Positions 44,541 through 53,601 of a DNA stretch of 64,000 nt are shown one piece after another; within the stretch, counting starts at the first letter, position 1; each line of letters opens with the position of its first letter. The DNA is from Hamadaea sp013361475 (GTDB taxonomy: Bacteria > Actinomycetota > Actinomycetes > Mycobacteriales > Micromonosporaceae). A program made the position numbers and the translations under genes. The notes beneath the pieces are model-generated. The model made no database searches and was not told the origin of the DNA. It saw only the letters and a list, made by a program, of their open reading frames with translations. The DNA is taken from NCBI RefSeq assembly GCF_040654195.1, contig NZ_JBFAHM010000012.1, positions 124,001-188,000 on the forward strand, given 5' to 3'.

Positions 44541-45465
44541 CGTCGGCTCCTTCTTCGTGGGACTCGGAGTGGTAGTAGAAGGACAGGAAGGTCTCTTCGA
44601 GATCCGGTTCGGCCGAGAGCAGGTCGATCACCTCATGCCGGGCGGCGGCCTTGACGAGTGGATCCAACCGGCCGTCGACCGTGCATCGCAGCACCGGGCC
44701 GGAGACCACGAGGTCGGTCACACCGGGCAGCGCGCGGAACTCCTCCACGGAGACCGGATCGCCGAAGTGGATCTCCACGGTGCGGACCGCCCGTTTGCCC
44801 AGTGACTCCACCCGTTCGACCGCCGCCAGGCGGCCCTCGCGGACGATCGCGACCCGGTCGGCGGTCTGTTGCACCTCGGCCAGGACATGCGAGGACATGA
44901 ACACCGTCTGCCCGGCGGTGCGGGCGTCCCGGACCATGGCCAGGAACTCCTGTTGCATGAGCGGGTCGAGGCCGCTCGTCGGCTCGTCGAGGATCAGCAG
45001 CGCCGGGTCGTGCATGAACGCCTGCACCAGGCCGACCTTCTGCTTGTTGCCCTTCGACATGGCGCGGATCGGCCGCGTCAGGTCCAGCTCCAGCCGGTCG
45101 GCCAGCTCGGTGACCCTCGACCAGGCCACGCCCCCACGGGCGGCGGCGAAGAAGCGCAGTAGATCGGATGCTCGGTCTCGGCCGGGGAACGCCAGTTCGC
45201 CCGGTAGATAACCGATCTGCCGGTGCAGGGCGGCCTTGTCCGTACGCGGATCGAGGCCGAGGACGGTGGCGCGTCCGCGGGTGGGCCGCAGGAAATCGAG
45301 CAGCAACCGGATGGTCGTGGTCTTCCCGGCGCCGTTCGGCCCGAGAAAGCCCAGCACCTCCCCGGCGCGTACCTCGAGGTCGAGGTTCTCGATGCCGCGG
45401 CGGTCACCGTAGAACTTGGTGAGCTTCTCAGTGACGACGGCGATGTCGCTTGTCATGCTCCACAT
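44518..45465 (-). CDS. ABC transporter ATP-binding protein
   Basis: The 315-residue protein has Walker A GPNGAGKT near residue 43, a Q-loop region, the signature SKGNKQKVGL, Walker B LLILDEPTSGLDP near 159 and the H-loop SSHVL. A C-terminal extension of about 90 residues is typical of multidrug or lipid exporters of the DRA/CcmA kind. The ATG at 45465 has GGAGG nine bases upstream. It is the first gene of the operon with the permease and the PucR regulator. Confidence 0.93.
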   Translation of the reverse strand: MWSMTSDIAVVTEKLTKFYGDRRGIENLDLEVRAGEVLGFLGPNGAGKTTTIRLLLDFLRPTRGRATVLGLDPRTDKAALHRQIGYLPGELAFPGRDRASDLLRFFAAARGGVAWSRVTELADRLELDLTRPIRAMSKGNKQKVGLVQAFMHDPALLILDEPTSGLDPLMQQEFLAMVRDARTAGQTVFMSSHVLAEVQQTADRVAIVREGRLAAVERVESLGKRAVRTVEIHFGDPVSVEEFRALPGVTDLVVSGPVLRCTVDGRLDPLVKAAARHEVIDLLSAEPDLEETFLSFYYHSESHEEGADDAARPRA

Positions 45466-45561
45466 CGTGCTGGTCCTCCGATCCGGGCTCCAGGTACGTC
45501 TCCGGCCGATCTGCCGTCCCGTTCGTTGCCGGACGTCGGCAACACCGTCGATCCGCCGGTG

Positions 45562-46536
45562 TCACGCGGTGAGCAGAAGCGGCAGGGTCAGGGCGTACGC
45601 GGCCAGGAGCACAGCGCCCTCGACCCTGGTCAGCCGGAGCCTTCGAGCCAGCAGCGCCCAGGCCAGGAGGGTCGTGCCGACCATGACGGCCAGCAGACCG
45701 GCCGTCGCCTGGGCAGGATGCGCGCTGCCGGTCGCGAACCCGACCAGAGCGCCGCCGGCGAGACTGTTGAACAGGTTGCTGCCGAACAGATTGCCGACGA
45801 CCAGGTCGGTCTCGCCGCGCCGCTGAGCCTGGACCGTCGTCACCAGTTCCGGCAACGAAGTGCCCAGTGCCACCAGGGTGAAGCCGATGACGACCTGGGG
45901 GACGCCGAGGTCCTCGGCGATCGTGGACGCGTTCGCGACCAGCAACTGCGCACCACCCAGGACGCCGGCCAGGCCGAGCACGGTTCGGATCGGCTCCACC
46001 CACGGTCTGGTCCGCCGGGCGGCCGGGGTGACGACGGCGCCGCCCTCGGCGGTGAAGTCCTGCACCTCGGTCACCAGTTGCTCGTTGTCGGCCGCGCGAG
46101 ACCAGCGCAGCAGCAGGTACAGCGCGGCAGCCATCGCCGCCGCCAGAACCAGGCCGGTCGCCGGGGTCACTCCCAGGTACGCCAGGACACCGAACGCCAC
46201 GACTGCTCCGACGGCGAGGGGAACCTCCCGCCGGGTGACGGCTGAGTCGACCGCGAACGGGGTGACCAGGGCGGCGATGCCGAGGATGAGCGTCAGGTTG
46301 AGGATGTTCGACCCGACGATGTTCCCGACGGCGATGCCGGTGTCACCGCGACCGGCGGCCAGCGCCGAGACCAGGAACTCCGGTGCGCTGGTCCCCAACC
46401 CGATGACGACGACGCCGACCACGACCGGACTGACGTGCAGCCGTTCGGCCAGGCGGGACGAGCCGAGCACGAGGTGGTCGGCGGCTACGGTCAGCAGGCC
46501 GAGGCCGGCCAGGGCGAGCAGAATCTGCAGAAGCAT
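45562..46536 (-). CDS. Calcium/sodium:cation exchanger of the CaCA family
   Basis: The 324-residue protein has ten membrane helices and two alpha-repeats: GLGTSAPEFLVSALAAG with GNIVGSNILN (about residues 47-80), and ALGTSLPELVTTVQAQ with GNLFGSNLFN (about 227-262). These acidic motifs bind the exchanged cations. It most resembles the YrbG type of Ca2+/Na+(H+) exchangers. Both the ABC operon and the next permease gene lie on the same strand, but it has its own 5' gap, so it may be monocistronic. Confidence 0.93.
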   Translation of the reverse strand: MLLQILLALAGLGLLTVAADHLVLGSSRLAERLHVSPVVVGVVVIGLGTSAPEFLVSALAAGRGDTGIAVGNIVGSNILNLTLILGIAALVTPFAVDSAVTRREVPLAVGAVVAFGVLAYLGVTPATGLVLAAAMAAALYLLLRWSRAADNEQLVTEVQDFTAEGGAVVTPAARRTRPWVEPIRTVLGLAGVLGGAQLLVANASTIAEDLGVPQVVIGFTLVALGTSLPELVTTVQAQRRGETDLVVGNLFGSNLFNSLAGGALVGFATGSAHPAQATAGLLAVMVGTTLLAWALLARRLRLTRVEGAVLLAAYALTLPLLLTA

Positions 46537-46590
46537 CTCGGGCCTCCAGGAGGGGAGCCGGACCGCCGTCGAGGGGCGGCCCGGCCTGGT

Positions 46591-46633
46591 GGTCTCAGCA
46601 GAAAGCGCAGGTGAGTCTCAGAAGAAGCGCAGG
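46591..46633. repeat. Imperfect direct repeat at the 3' end of the permease gene
   Basis: Units GGTCTCAGCAGAAAGCGCAGG (46591-46611) and AGTCTCAGAAGAAGCGCAGG (46614-46633) are near-copies. The second unit contains the permease stop codon and last codons, and the first lies just after it. It looks like a tail duplication. Confidence 0.6.
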
Positions 46634-47904
46634 TACAGGTAGGGCACGCACACCGCCACCGTGATCACGGTGACGATCAGCCCGTACTTGGTGAACTGCC
46701 AGAACGAGATCGGCTTGCCGGAGCGTTCGGCGATGCCGAGCATGACGACGTTGGCGGAGGCGCCGATCGCGGTGGCGTTGCCGCCGAGGTCCGCGCCCAG
46801 GGCGAGCGCCCACCACAGGACGTTGCCGCGGGGCGTGCCGTCGGCGTGCACGAGGTCGGCGACGATCGGGCTCATCGTCGCCACATAGGGGATGTTGTCG
46901 ATGACCGCCGACAGCGCGGCCGATGCCCACAGCAGGAGCATCGTCGCGCCCCACAGACGGCCTTCGACCGCGTCGGTGGCCGCCTGGGAGACGGTGTCGA
47001 TGACGCCGGTGTTCACCAGCGCGCCGACCATGACGAACAGTCCGGCGAAGAAGATCAGCGTGTGCCATTCGACGTCGCGGGCGACCTCGTCGGGGTCCAG
47101 GCGGGACGCGGCCAGCAGGATCAGCCCGCCGACGATCGCGACGACGGACGGTTCGAGATGCAGCACGGAGTGCAGCAGGAAGGCGGCGAGCACGACGGCG
47201 AGGACGGCGAGGCTGACCGTCAGCAGGCGGGGGTCGCGGATCGCCTCGCGTTCCCGCATCGCCATGACCGAGGCGACCCGGCTGCTGTCGGCTCGGAAGG
47301 CGTCCCGGAACAGCCACCGGCACAAGGCCAGGAACACCACGAGCAGGACCACCACGATCGGGGCCAGCACCGACAGGAACTCCGTGAAGGTCAGCCCGGA
47401 CCGGCTGGCGATGATGATGTTCGGCGGGTCGCCGATCAGCGTGGCGGTGCCGCCGATGTTGGACGCCATGACCTCGGCGATCAGGAACGGCGCCGCGGGC
47501 AGGCCGAGCCGGTCGCAGACGAACAGCGTCACCGGCGCGACCAGCAGCACGGTCGTGACGTTGTCCAGCCCGGCCGACGCGACGCCGGTGATCAGCACGA
47601 GGATCACCATCACCGGGTACGGACGGCCACGGGCGCGTTTGACGGCCCAGATCGCCAGATACTCGAACAGGCCGGTGCGGCGTAGCACCGCCACGATCAG
47701 CATCATGCCGATCAGCAGGAAGATGACGTTCCAGTCGATGCCCGAGTCCGGGGAGAAGAACGCCTCGTGGGCGTCGGTCGCCCCGATGAGCAGCATCGCG
47801 ATCGCCCCGCCGAGCGCGGCGGCGACCCGGTGGACCCATTCGGTGGCGATCAGGACGTACGCCGCGGCGAAGACGGCCACCGCCAGCCAGGCCTGAACGC
47901 TCAT
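46618..47904 (-). CDS. ArsB/NhaD-type membrane permease (ion transporter superfamily)
   Basis: The 428-residue protein has about twelve membrane helices in two halves, with the signature SNIGGTATLIGDPPNIIIAS in the first half and an equivalent LGADLGGNATAIGASANVV in the second. Such proteins carry Na+/H+, arsenite or dicarboxylate-like anions, and the sequence alone does not decide which. Its start overlaps the stop of the CBS-domain gene (ATGA), so a nucleotide-binding regulatory protein is made together with it. Confidence 0.88.
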   Translation of the reverse strand: MSVQAWLAVAVFAAAYVLIATEWVHRVAAALGGAIAMLLIGATDAHEAFFSPDSGIDWNVIFLLIGMMLIVAVLRRTGLFEYLAIWAVKRARGRPYPVMVILVLITGVASAGLDNVTTVLLVAPVTLFVCDRLGLPAAPFLIAEVMASNIGGTATLIGDPPNIIIASRSGLTFTEFLSVLAPIVVVLLVVFLALCRWLFRDAFRADSSRVASVMAMREREAIRDPRLLTVSLAVLAVVLAAFLLHSVLHLEPSVVAIVGGLILLAASRLDPDEVARDVEWHTLIFFAGLFVMVGALVNTGVIDTVSQAATDAVEGRLWGATMLLLWASAALSAVIDNIPYVATMSPIVADLVHADGTPRGNVLWWALALGADLGGNATAIGASANVVMLGIAERSGKPISFWQFTKYGLIVTVITVAVCVPYLYLRFF

Positions 47905-48341
47905 GCGGGCAGTACCCGGTCCAGCAGCGCGTGCAGCGTGACCGCGCCGAGCAGGCCACCGTCGACGACGGCCACCAACGGGCTGCGCGTACGCGCCATC
48001 AAGGCCGCTATTTCCAGCGCGGTCGCCTCGGGTGGCACGACGGGAAGTTCGTGGGGTTGGGGCGGCAGCAGTTCGCGTACGGTGCGGTCGCCGAGTTCGC
48101 GGATGAACACGTCGGCGGCGGCCTCGTCGATCAGGTGGGTCAGGGCGGGATCGTCCTGGCAGTAGGTCGGCACGGCCAGCCGCAGCACCTGCGTACCGGG
48201 CAGGACGGCGAACGGTCTGCCCCGGTCGTCGACGACGATCAGGCCCGGCAGATCGGCGTCGGCCAGGATCCGGGCCGCCTCGATGGCAGGGGTGGCGAGG
48301 GTGACCGTCGCATAGGGCTCAACAAGGTCGGCGGCGCGCAT
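47901..48341 (-). CDS. CBS-domain protein coupled to the permease
   Basis: The 146-residue protein has a CBS pair: VTLATPAIEAARILADADLPGLIVVDD in the first (given in parts: IEAARILADADLPGL) and TALEIAALMARTRSPLVAVVD in the second (ALEIAALMARTRSPL). CBS pairs bind adenine nucleotides and gate transporters and enzymes. The ATG at 48341 has GGAGG six bases upstream. It precedes and overlaps the ArsB/NhaD-type permease, which makes it a probable regulator of that permease. Confidence 0.85.
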   Translation of the reverse strand: MRAADLVEPYATVTLATPAIEAARILADADLPGLIVVDDRGRPFAVLPGTQVLRLAVPTYCQDDPALTHLIDEAAADVFIRELGDRTVRELLPPQPHELPVVPPEATALEIAALMARTRSPLVAVVDGGLLGAVTLHALLDRVLPA

Positions 48342-48436
48342 CGGATGCCTCCACGGGTCGGCGAACACTGTGCCGACCAGACTTCCCGGCGCTCCACGAT
48401 CATCCTAACGGTTCCCGTCACCGCGGCGGGTGGCGG

Positions 48437-49351
48437 TCACCCGGTGGCGGCGGCGATCGCCAGGAGTTCGGCGGCCAGCGGGGTCGGCGTACGCCCGAGC
48501 CACAGCGCGTTCAGCGGCCGGACGAGCGGCATCCCCTCCACGGTCAGCTCGACGAGTTCGCCGGAGGCGACTGCCGCCGCGGCCGCCCGGGAACTGATCA
48601 CGCCGATGCCGCCGCCCGCGCGGACGGTGGCGAGGATGGTGGTCGTCGAGCCGAGGCTGATCACGTGCGGCAGCCTCGGGGCGAAGCCGAGGGCGTGTTC
48701 CAGCGCCCGCAGGAACGTGTCGCGGGTGCCGGAACCCGGCTCGCGCAACAGCAACGGCTGGTCTGCGAGATCGGTCGGGCGCAGGGCGCGCCACGCGTGG
48801 GCGGCCAGCGGATATCCGGCCGCGACGACGAGGGAGAGCCGGTCGTCGCCGACGACCCGGGAACTCAGATCCGCCGGGACGTCCGGTGACTCCACGAACC
48901 CGAGGTCGACCGAGCCGGAGCGGACCGCCTCGATCACGCCGTTGCTGTTGGCCACGGCGGCCGAGATGTCGAGCCCCGGATGCGTACGCCGCAGGCTGAG
49001 CAGCCAGGCCGGCACCAGGTGCTCGGCGACCGTGAGACTGGCCGAGACGCGCAGCCGGGCCTGCCGATCCGCCCGCAGCGTCAGGACACCGTCGGCCAGC
49101 GCCTGGGCGGCGTCCACCACACCGTGCGACCAGGCGACGACGGCTTCGCCGGCCGGGGTGAGCAGGCTGCCCCGCCGGGACCGCACCAGCAGCGGTACGC
49201 CGAGGCGGCGCTCCAGCTTCGCCAGCCGGGCGCTGGCGCTGGGCTGGGTGATCCCGTGGGCCTGGGCGGCGCGGCCCACGCTGCCGGTCTCCGCGACCGA
49301 GATGAGCAGGTCGAGCGCGGGCAGGTCACTGATCCAGGGCGGCAAGGGCAT
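48437..49351 (-). CDS. LysR-family transcriptional regulator
   Basis: The 304-residue protein has the LysR helix-turn-helix (LISVAETGSVGRAAQAHGI followed by TQPSASARLAKLERRLG) at residues 10-65 and a substrate-binding domain with DLGFVESPDVPADL and LLLREPGSGTRDTF. The last motif is typical of CysB/CbbR-like regulators next to YeiH proteins. The ATG at 49351 is chosen because it gives the standard short lead. The YeiH-type gene upstream on the same strand is its likely target. Confidence 0.92.
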   Translation of the reverse strand: MPLPPWISDLPALDLLISVAETGSVGRAAQAHGITQPSASARLAKLERRLGVPLLVRSRRGSLLTPAGEAVVAWSHGVVDAAQALADGVLTLRADRQARLRVSASLTVAEHLVPAWLLSLRRTHPGLDISAAVANSNGVIEAVRSGSVDLGFVESPDVPADLSSRVVGDDRLSLVVAAGYPLAAHAWRALRPTDLADQPLLLREPGSGTRDTFLRALEHALGFAPRLPHVISLGSTTTILATVRAGGGIGVISSRAAAAAVASGELVELTVEGMPLVRPLNALWLGRTPTPLAAELLAIAAATG

Positions 49352-49392
49352 CGTCCGCAGTCTGGCACAGGCGTTCGTCCCGGCGGCTGCCT

Positions 49393-49456
49393 TATCCGGC
49401 CGTGACACGGCGGGCCGCTATCCGGCCATGACACGGCGGGCCGCTATCCAGCCATG
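49393..49456. repeat. 26-bp tandem repeat at the 3' end of the YeiH-type gene
   Basis: Two adjacent 26-bp units (49393-49418 and 49419-49444), starting TATCCGGCC and ending CGGGCCGC, differ at one base, and a third partial copy (49445-49456) covers the stop codon. Each unit contains the complement of the final Ala-Gly-stop codons, so the gene tail has been duplicated downstream. Confidence 0.85.
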
Positions 49457-50526
49457 AGCTGTTGCAGGGCCAGGCTGGTCACGCTGACGGAGGCCCAGAG
49501 GACCAGGCCGAGCACCAGCGGCCGGAGGCCCGCCCGGCGTACTGCGGCCACGTCGGTGGACAGCCCGACGGCGGCGAGGGCGACGGCGACGAGGAACAGC
49601 GCCGCCTGATGGGCGACCGGCTGGACCACGCCCGGAATCACCCCGGCGCTGTGCAGTGCGGCGGTGACCAGGAACGCCACCAGGAACCACGGCACGAGCG
49701 TGGTGATTCGCCGAAGCCCGGACGTCGGCGGCAGACCGTCGCGGCGACGAGTCAGGGCGGTGAGGACCAGGACAATGGGGATGATCATCAACGTGCGGGC
49801 CAGCTTGACGACGACCGCGTACTGGACGGCGTCGGGGCCGAACGCGCCGGCGGCGGCCACCACGGAACTGGTGTCGTTGACGGCGGTCCCCGCGAACAGC
49901 CCGAACGCGTGCTCGCTCAGTCCGAGCATCCGGCCGAGCGGTGGAAAGACCACCACCGCGGCCACATTGAACAGAAAGATCGTCGAGATCGCGTACGCCA
50001 CGTCGTCGGCGCGGGCGCGGATCGCCGGTGTGGTCGCCGCGATGGCGGACGCGCCGCAGACGCCGGTGCCGACCCCGATCAGCGTACGCAGATCGCGCGG
50101 GACGCCGAGCCACCGGCCGACGACCCAGGCCAGCAGGAGGCATACGCCGAGGGTGCCGAGCATGACCGGCAGCGATCCCGCGCCGACGCGTACCACCTCA
50201 CCGAGCGACAGCTGAGCCCCGAGCAGCACTACCGACAGCTGCAGCAGCAGTCCCTTGGCCACGCCCAGGCCGGGCCCGAGCGTCTCGCTTCGCCGTCGGG
50301 CCAGCGGGCTCAGCAGCACTCCGCCGATCACGGCGATCACCGGAGCGCCGACGACGGGCAGCAGCGTGCCGGCTGCGGTCGCGGCGAGCCCGAGCACGGC
50401 GGCGACCCCGAGACCGGCGGCCCGGCCTGGGGATCGGGGGCGGGACGCCTCAGCGAGAACGATCACTCGTCCAGGCTTCGCCGATGGGCACCGGGCCGGT
50501 AGCGGTCGGCTGCCGACCAGGGTCAT
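49444..50526 (-). CDS. YeiH-family putative sulfate/anion exporter
   Basis: The 360-residue protein has about ten membrane helices and YeiH/UPF0324 signatures: GVAKGLLLQLSVVLLGAQL, GVGTGVCGASAIAATTPAI and FAGTAVNDTSSVVAAAGAFG. The family includes proteins proposed to export sulfate or similar anions. The ATG at 50526 overlaps the stop of the GH67-like gene (ATGA) and sits in a 21-bp palindrome. An internal GTG at 50466 is an alternative start. A LysR regulator follows on the same strand. Confidence 0.9.
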   Translation of the reverse strand: MTLVGSRPLPARCPSAKPGRVIVLAEASRPRSPGRAAGLGVAAVLGLAATAAGTLLPVVGAPVIAVIGGVLLSPLARRRSETLGPGLGVAKGLLLQLSVVLLGAQLSLGEVVRVGAGSLPVMLGTLGVCLLLAWVVGRWLGVPRDLRTLIGVGTGVCGASAIAATTPAIRARADDVAYAISTIFLFNVAAVVVFPPLGRMLGLSEHAFGLFAGTAVNDTSSVVAAAGAFGPDAVQYAVVVKLARTLMIIPIVLVLTALTRRRDGLPPTSGLRRITTLVPWFLVAFLVTAALHSAGVIPGVVQPVAHQAALFLVAVALAAVGLSTDVAAVRRAGLRPLVLGLVLWASVSVTSLALQQLMAG

Positions 50527-50542
50527 AGACGTCGTCTATGAC
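50522..50542 (-). promoter_or_regulatory. Perfect hairpin covering the start codon of the YeiH-type gene
   Basis: GTCATAGAC and GTCTATGAC are nine-base perfect arms with a three-base spacer. In the mRNA the ATG lies in the 3' arm, and the stop codon of the upstream gene overlaps it. Such a helix should block independent initiation and make translation depend on ribosomes arriving from the upstream gene. It could instead be a protein-binding palindrome. Confidence 0.65.
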
Positions 50543-53504
50543 AGCTGCGGTGTCCGTCGGCCAGCGTGAGCAGGAGGCCACCGGTGGCGGCGAGCAGCAC
50601 CGCGACGGTCAGGACCGCCGCCGGCAGGTACGCCGGAATGCCCAGGTAGACGGTGACGCCGAGGATCCGTGACAGCCCCCACGGCAGCAGGGCCACCTGG
50701 TCGTTCCAGATCGTCAGCGCGCGCTCGCCGCCGAGCGAAGTCACCAGGGCCGCCGGGACGGCCAGGGCGACTCCGGCGGCCACCAGCACGACGCCCAGCG
50801 ACCATCGCCGGACCGCGTGCAGCCGCAGTACCCGGTAGGCCGCCACGAACAGCCAGAGGAACAGGGCGAACGCGATCGTCACGTAGATCGACCGCCGGAC
50901 CGGATCCGTCCAGAAGGCGTACCAGTAGCCGCCCGGCCCGTGCGGAGCCAGCACGGCGAACAGCAGGACACTGCGTACCAGTGCGACCGCCCCGACCGTC
51001 GCGTACCAGGGGAAAGCATCACGGCGACCCAGCACGAGCCGGCCGGCGAGCACGAACAGCGCCCACCCGCCCAGGGTCACGACCAGATGCGCGGGTGCCG
51101 CGAACCAGGTCAGCATCGCGCGGCTAGCGACCACGGCGACCACCGGCAACCCGAGGACGATCGCCCGGTCGAGCCGCCCGGGGCGGGTGAGCCCGGCGGG
51201 CCGGAGCAGACCGTCGGCCAGCGTCCGCGCCGCCCGCGGCCGCGCCACGAGCACCAGCAGGACGAGCAGCAGCAAGCCGCGGGCCAGCCAGGCCATCACG
51301 GGATCGCGGTCCGCGCGGGTCATGCCGAGATCGGCGGCGGTGAAGTTGTACGCGGGCAGGTCGACATCGCCCCCGTACGCGCGCACGTGCTGGTCCCGGG
51401 CGGTCCGGTACCGGGTCTCCGCCGCGTGCCAGGCGTCCCGGGCGCTCGCCGAGCCGGTGTCGAGCCACTGCGCGTGGCGAAGCACCATCGTCCGGTACGC
51501 GCTGAGGGTGTCCAAGAGGTTCACCTCGTACGCCAAGGTGTCGGCGAACCGCTGGCGCAGCCCCGGATCGGTCCACGTGCCCGGGTCGGTGGCGGCGAGC
51601 GTGGCCTGCATGCGCCGGGCGTCGGCGACCGCGGTCTCGCCTTCGGCGATCGCCTCGTCGACGTGGTCGCGGGCGATCGCGTAAATGCTGTCGAGGGCCG
51701 CCGAGTCGCCCGTCACGATGTCCCACTCGAAGATCCACATCATCGGCGGCGGTTCGAGGCCGAGCGCGCGCACCGAGTTGTCGGCGTATGCGGAGAGGTA
51801 GAGGCCCCGCGTGACGGCCGCCCGGGACAGCGCCATGACCTCCCCGATCGCGGCGACCGTCGTCGGGTCGGCGGAGAACGTCTGCCGAGCCCAGTCCGCG
51901 GTGACCTGCGCCGGGTCGGCCTGCGGATCCCAGGCCAACCGGCTGGTGGCGTAGGTGTTGAGGGCGTAGAGCGGCCAGAAGCCGGACCTGAGGTACAGCG
52001 ACATCGGCCCGGCCTTGAGCGGCCCGCCGTCCTGGGTCCACGTCCACACGCCCTCGACATGCGGGTTGGCCGCCAGGAAATGGCGCAACGCCTCCTGATG
52101 CAGCGAGCCGAGGTCGTTGGGCAGGGCGCCGAAACCCTCGAACTCGCGGCGCGACTGGAACTCCACGATCCGGCGCTGGTCGCCGATGTCCAGGGTCGGG
52201 TTGAGCGGCAGATGGCTGTAGAAGTCACCGGCCGAGTACTTGGTCGACACGATCAGGTGCGGATCGTGCAGCCCGCCCAATACCTCCTGATAGGACTCCG
52301 GATTGGTGTGCAGATCGCCGACCGCCCCGACGCCCACGGTCCAGCTGCGGAAGATGACGTCCTTGCCCCGGTCGCCGGCGGTCTTCAGGAAGGCCGTGAG
52401 CATCGCCCGGACGGCGGCCGGCGTCGTCACCGCGATCTTCGACGAGTAGTCCCACCCGGCCTGGCGGTAGACGTCGCCACCCTCACCGATGCGGATCATG
52501 AGTCCGTCGGCGAACGGCATACCGTCGAACAGTTCGGCCAGACCGGCCTGGTAGACCTCCCACAGCCGGGGATCCTCGGTGCTCTTACCGTCGAGGTACC
52601 GCTCCAGCGGCGGCGACACCGCCAGCATGTCGGTCAGGAAGAACACCTTCAGCCCCATGCTGTGGGCGTACGCGAACACCGGGCCGAACGCGGCGGCCAT
52701 CGCCCGGGCCCGGTCGACGTGCGGATCCCCCGCCGGATACACCCCGGGGACCTGGGCGAAGGTGACGTACTCCAGGAAACCCGGCACCACGATCCCGTTG
52801 TAGCCCTCGGCCACCGAGTGGTCGACGAACTGCCGGAACTCCGCCCCGATCCGGCCGACGGCGCTCTGATCGACCCAGGGGGCTCGGGGCAGCAGCGCCG
52901 AGCCGACGACATCGGTGTTGAGCGAATAGTCGGTTCCGGCCCGGTAGGCGTCGGCATCCGCCTCCCGGCCGACCGATCCGGCGTCGGTCAGCCGCAGCCC
53001 CAGTCGGGGTTCGACGAGCTGCCCGATCGGCAGCGCGCCGCCCGACCGGATGCGGTCGGCCACGGCGTACAGGCCGGCCGCCGCACCCGCCAGATCGGCG
53101 GACTCGACGGTCAACCCGCTCGTGATCCGGTACGCCTCCGGCCGCGTACCGGTCAGGGCGCCGACCTTGACCGTCAGGGTGCCCGCCGGATCCGTCGCCG
53201 CAGCTGTCTCCACGACGGGCCGCGGACGACCGCGCCCGGCCAGCGCGTCAGCGACCGCCGCAGCCGCCTTGGTCAGCCGCAGCTCGTCCGGCACCACGAT
53301 CCGGCTGACGGCCGGCGGCGGGACGTCGGCGCGCACCGGGGCAGCCGACGGATGTTCGGGTGCGGGCGCCACCGGAGTGAAGCTCAGCCCGAGCGCGCCG
53401 TTGATCGCGTACGCCACTCCCGCGCCGAGGGCAAGGACGAGCGCAACGGCGATGAACAGCGGAAACAGGCGTACCCGGTGGTGAGCTGGCGACACGCGCT
53501 GCAT
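50523..53504 (-). CDS. Large membrane protein with extracellular GH67-like region and C-terminal membrane domain
   Basis: The 993-residue protein has one membrane helix near residues 12-34, then about 690 residues outside, then about seven membrane helices from residue 738 to the end. The outside part starts with a fold like the N-terminal domain of GH67 alpha-glucuronidase and family 20-type glycosidases (PDELRLTKAAAAVADALAG), then a TIM-barrel-like part with GYNGIVVPGFLEYV, LMIRIGEGGDVY, DVIFRSWTVGVG and VEGVWTWTQDGGP. I cannot place the catalytic acids with certainty. The ATG at 53504 has GGGAG eight bases upstream. The fusion of a glycosidase-like domain to a multi-pass membrane domain is not one I recognise. 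Its stop is coupled to the YeiH-type gene. Confidence 0.75.
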   Translation of the reverse strand: MQRVSPAHHRVRLFPLFIAVALVLALGAGVAYAINGALGLSFTPVAPAPEHPSAAPVRADVPPPAVSRIVVPDELRLTKAAAAVADALAGRGRPRPVVETAAATDPAGTLTVKVGALTGTRPEAYRITSGLTVESADLAGAAAGLYAVADRIRSGGALPIGQLVEPRLGLRLTDAGSVGREADADAYRAGTDYSLNTDVVGSALLPRAPWVDQSAVGRIGAEFRQFVDHSVAEGYNGIVVPGFLEYVTFAQVPGVYPAGDPHVDRARAMAAAFGPVFAYAHSMGLKVFFLTDMLAVSPPLERYLDGKSTEDPRLWEVYQAGLAELFDGMPFADGLMIRIGEGGDVYRQAGWDYSSKIAVTTPAAVRAMLTAFLKTAGDRGKDVIFRSWTVGVGAVGDLHTNPESYQEVLGGLHDPHLIVSTKYSAGDFYSHLPLNPTLDIGDQRRIVEFQSRREFEGFGALPNDLGSLHQEALRHFLAANPHVEGVWTWTQDGGPLKAGPMSLYLRSGFWPLYALNTYATSRLAWDPQADPAQVTADWARQTFSADPTTVAAIGEVMALSRAAVTRGLYLSAYADNSVRALGLEPPPMMWIFEWDIVTGDSAALDSIYAIARDHVDEAIAEGETAVADARRMQATLAATDPGTWTDPGLRQRFADTLAYEVNLLDTLSAYRTMVLRHAQWLDTGSASARDAWHAAETRYRTARDQHVRAYGGDVDLPAYNFTAADLGMTRADRDPVMAWLARGLLLLVLLVLVARPRAARTLADGLLRPAGLTRPGRLDRAIVLGLPVVAVVASRAMLTWFAAPAHLVVTLGGWALFVLAGRLVLGRRDAFPWYATVGAVALVRSVLLFAVLAPHGPGGYWYAFWTDPVRRSIYVTIAFALFLWLFVAAYRVLRLHAVRRWSLGVVLVAAGVALAVPAALVTSLGGERALTIWNDQVALLPWGLSRILGVTVYLGIPAYLPAAVLTVAVLLAATGGLLLTLADGHRSCHRRRL

Positions 53505-53601
53505 CTTAAGCACTCCCGCCGGCGCTGTGGGGTCCGTGTGTCGAGCGGTTCGCCTCTTTCGGGGATGGCGAGGCGATCGGCCAACGATCATCCTGGATCT
53601 C

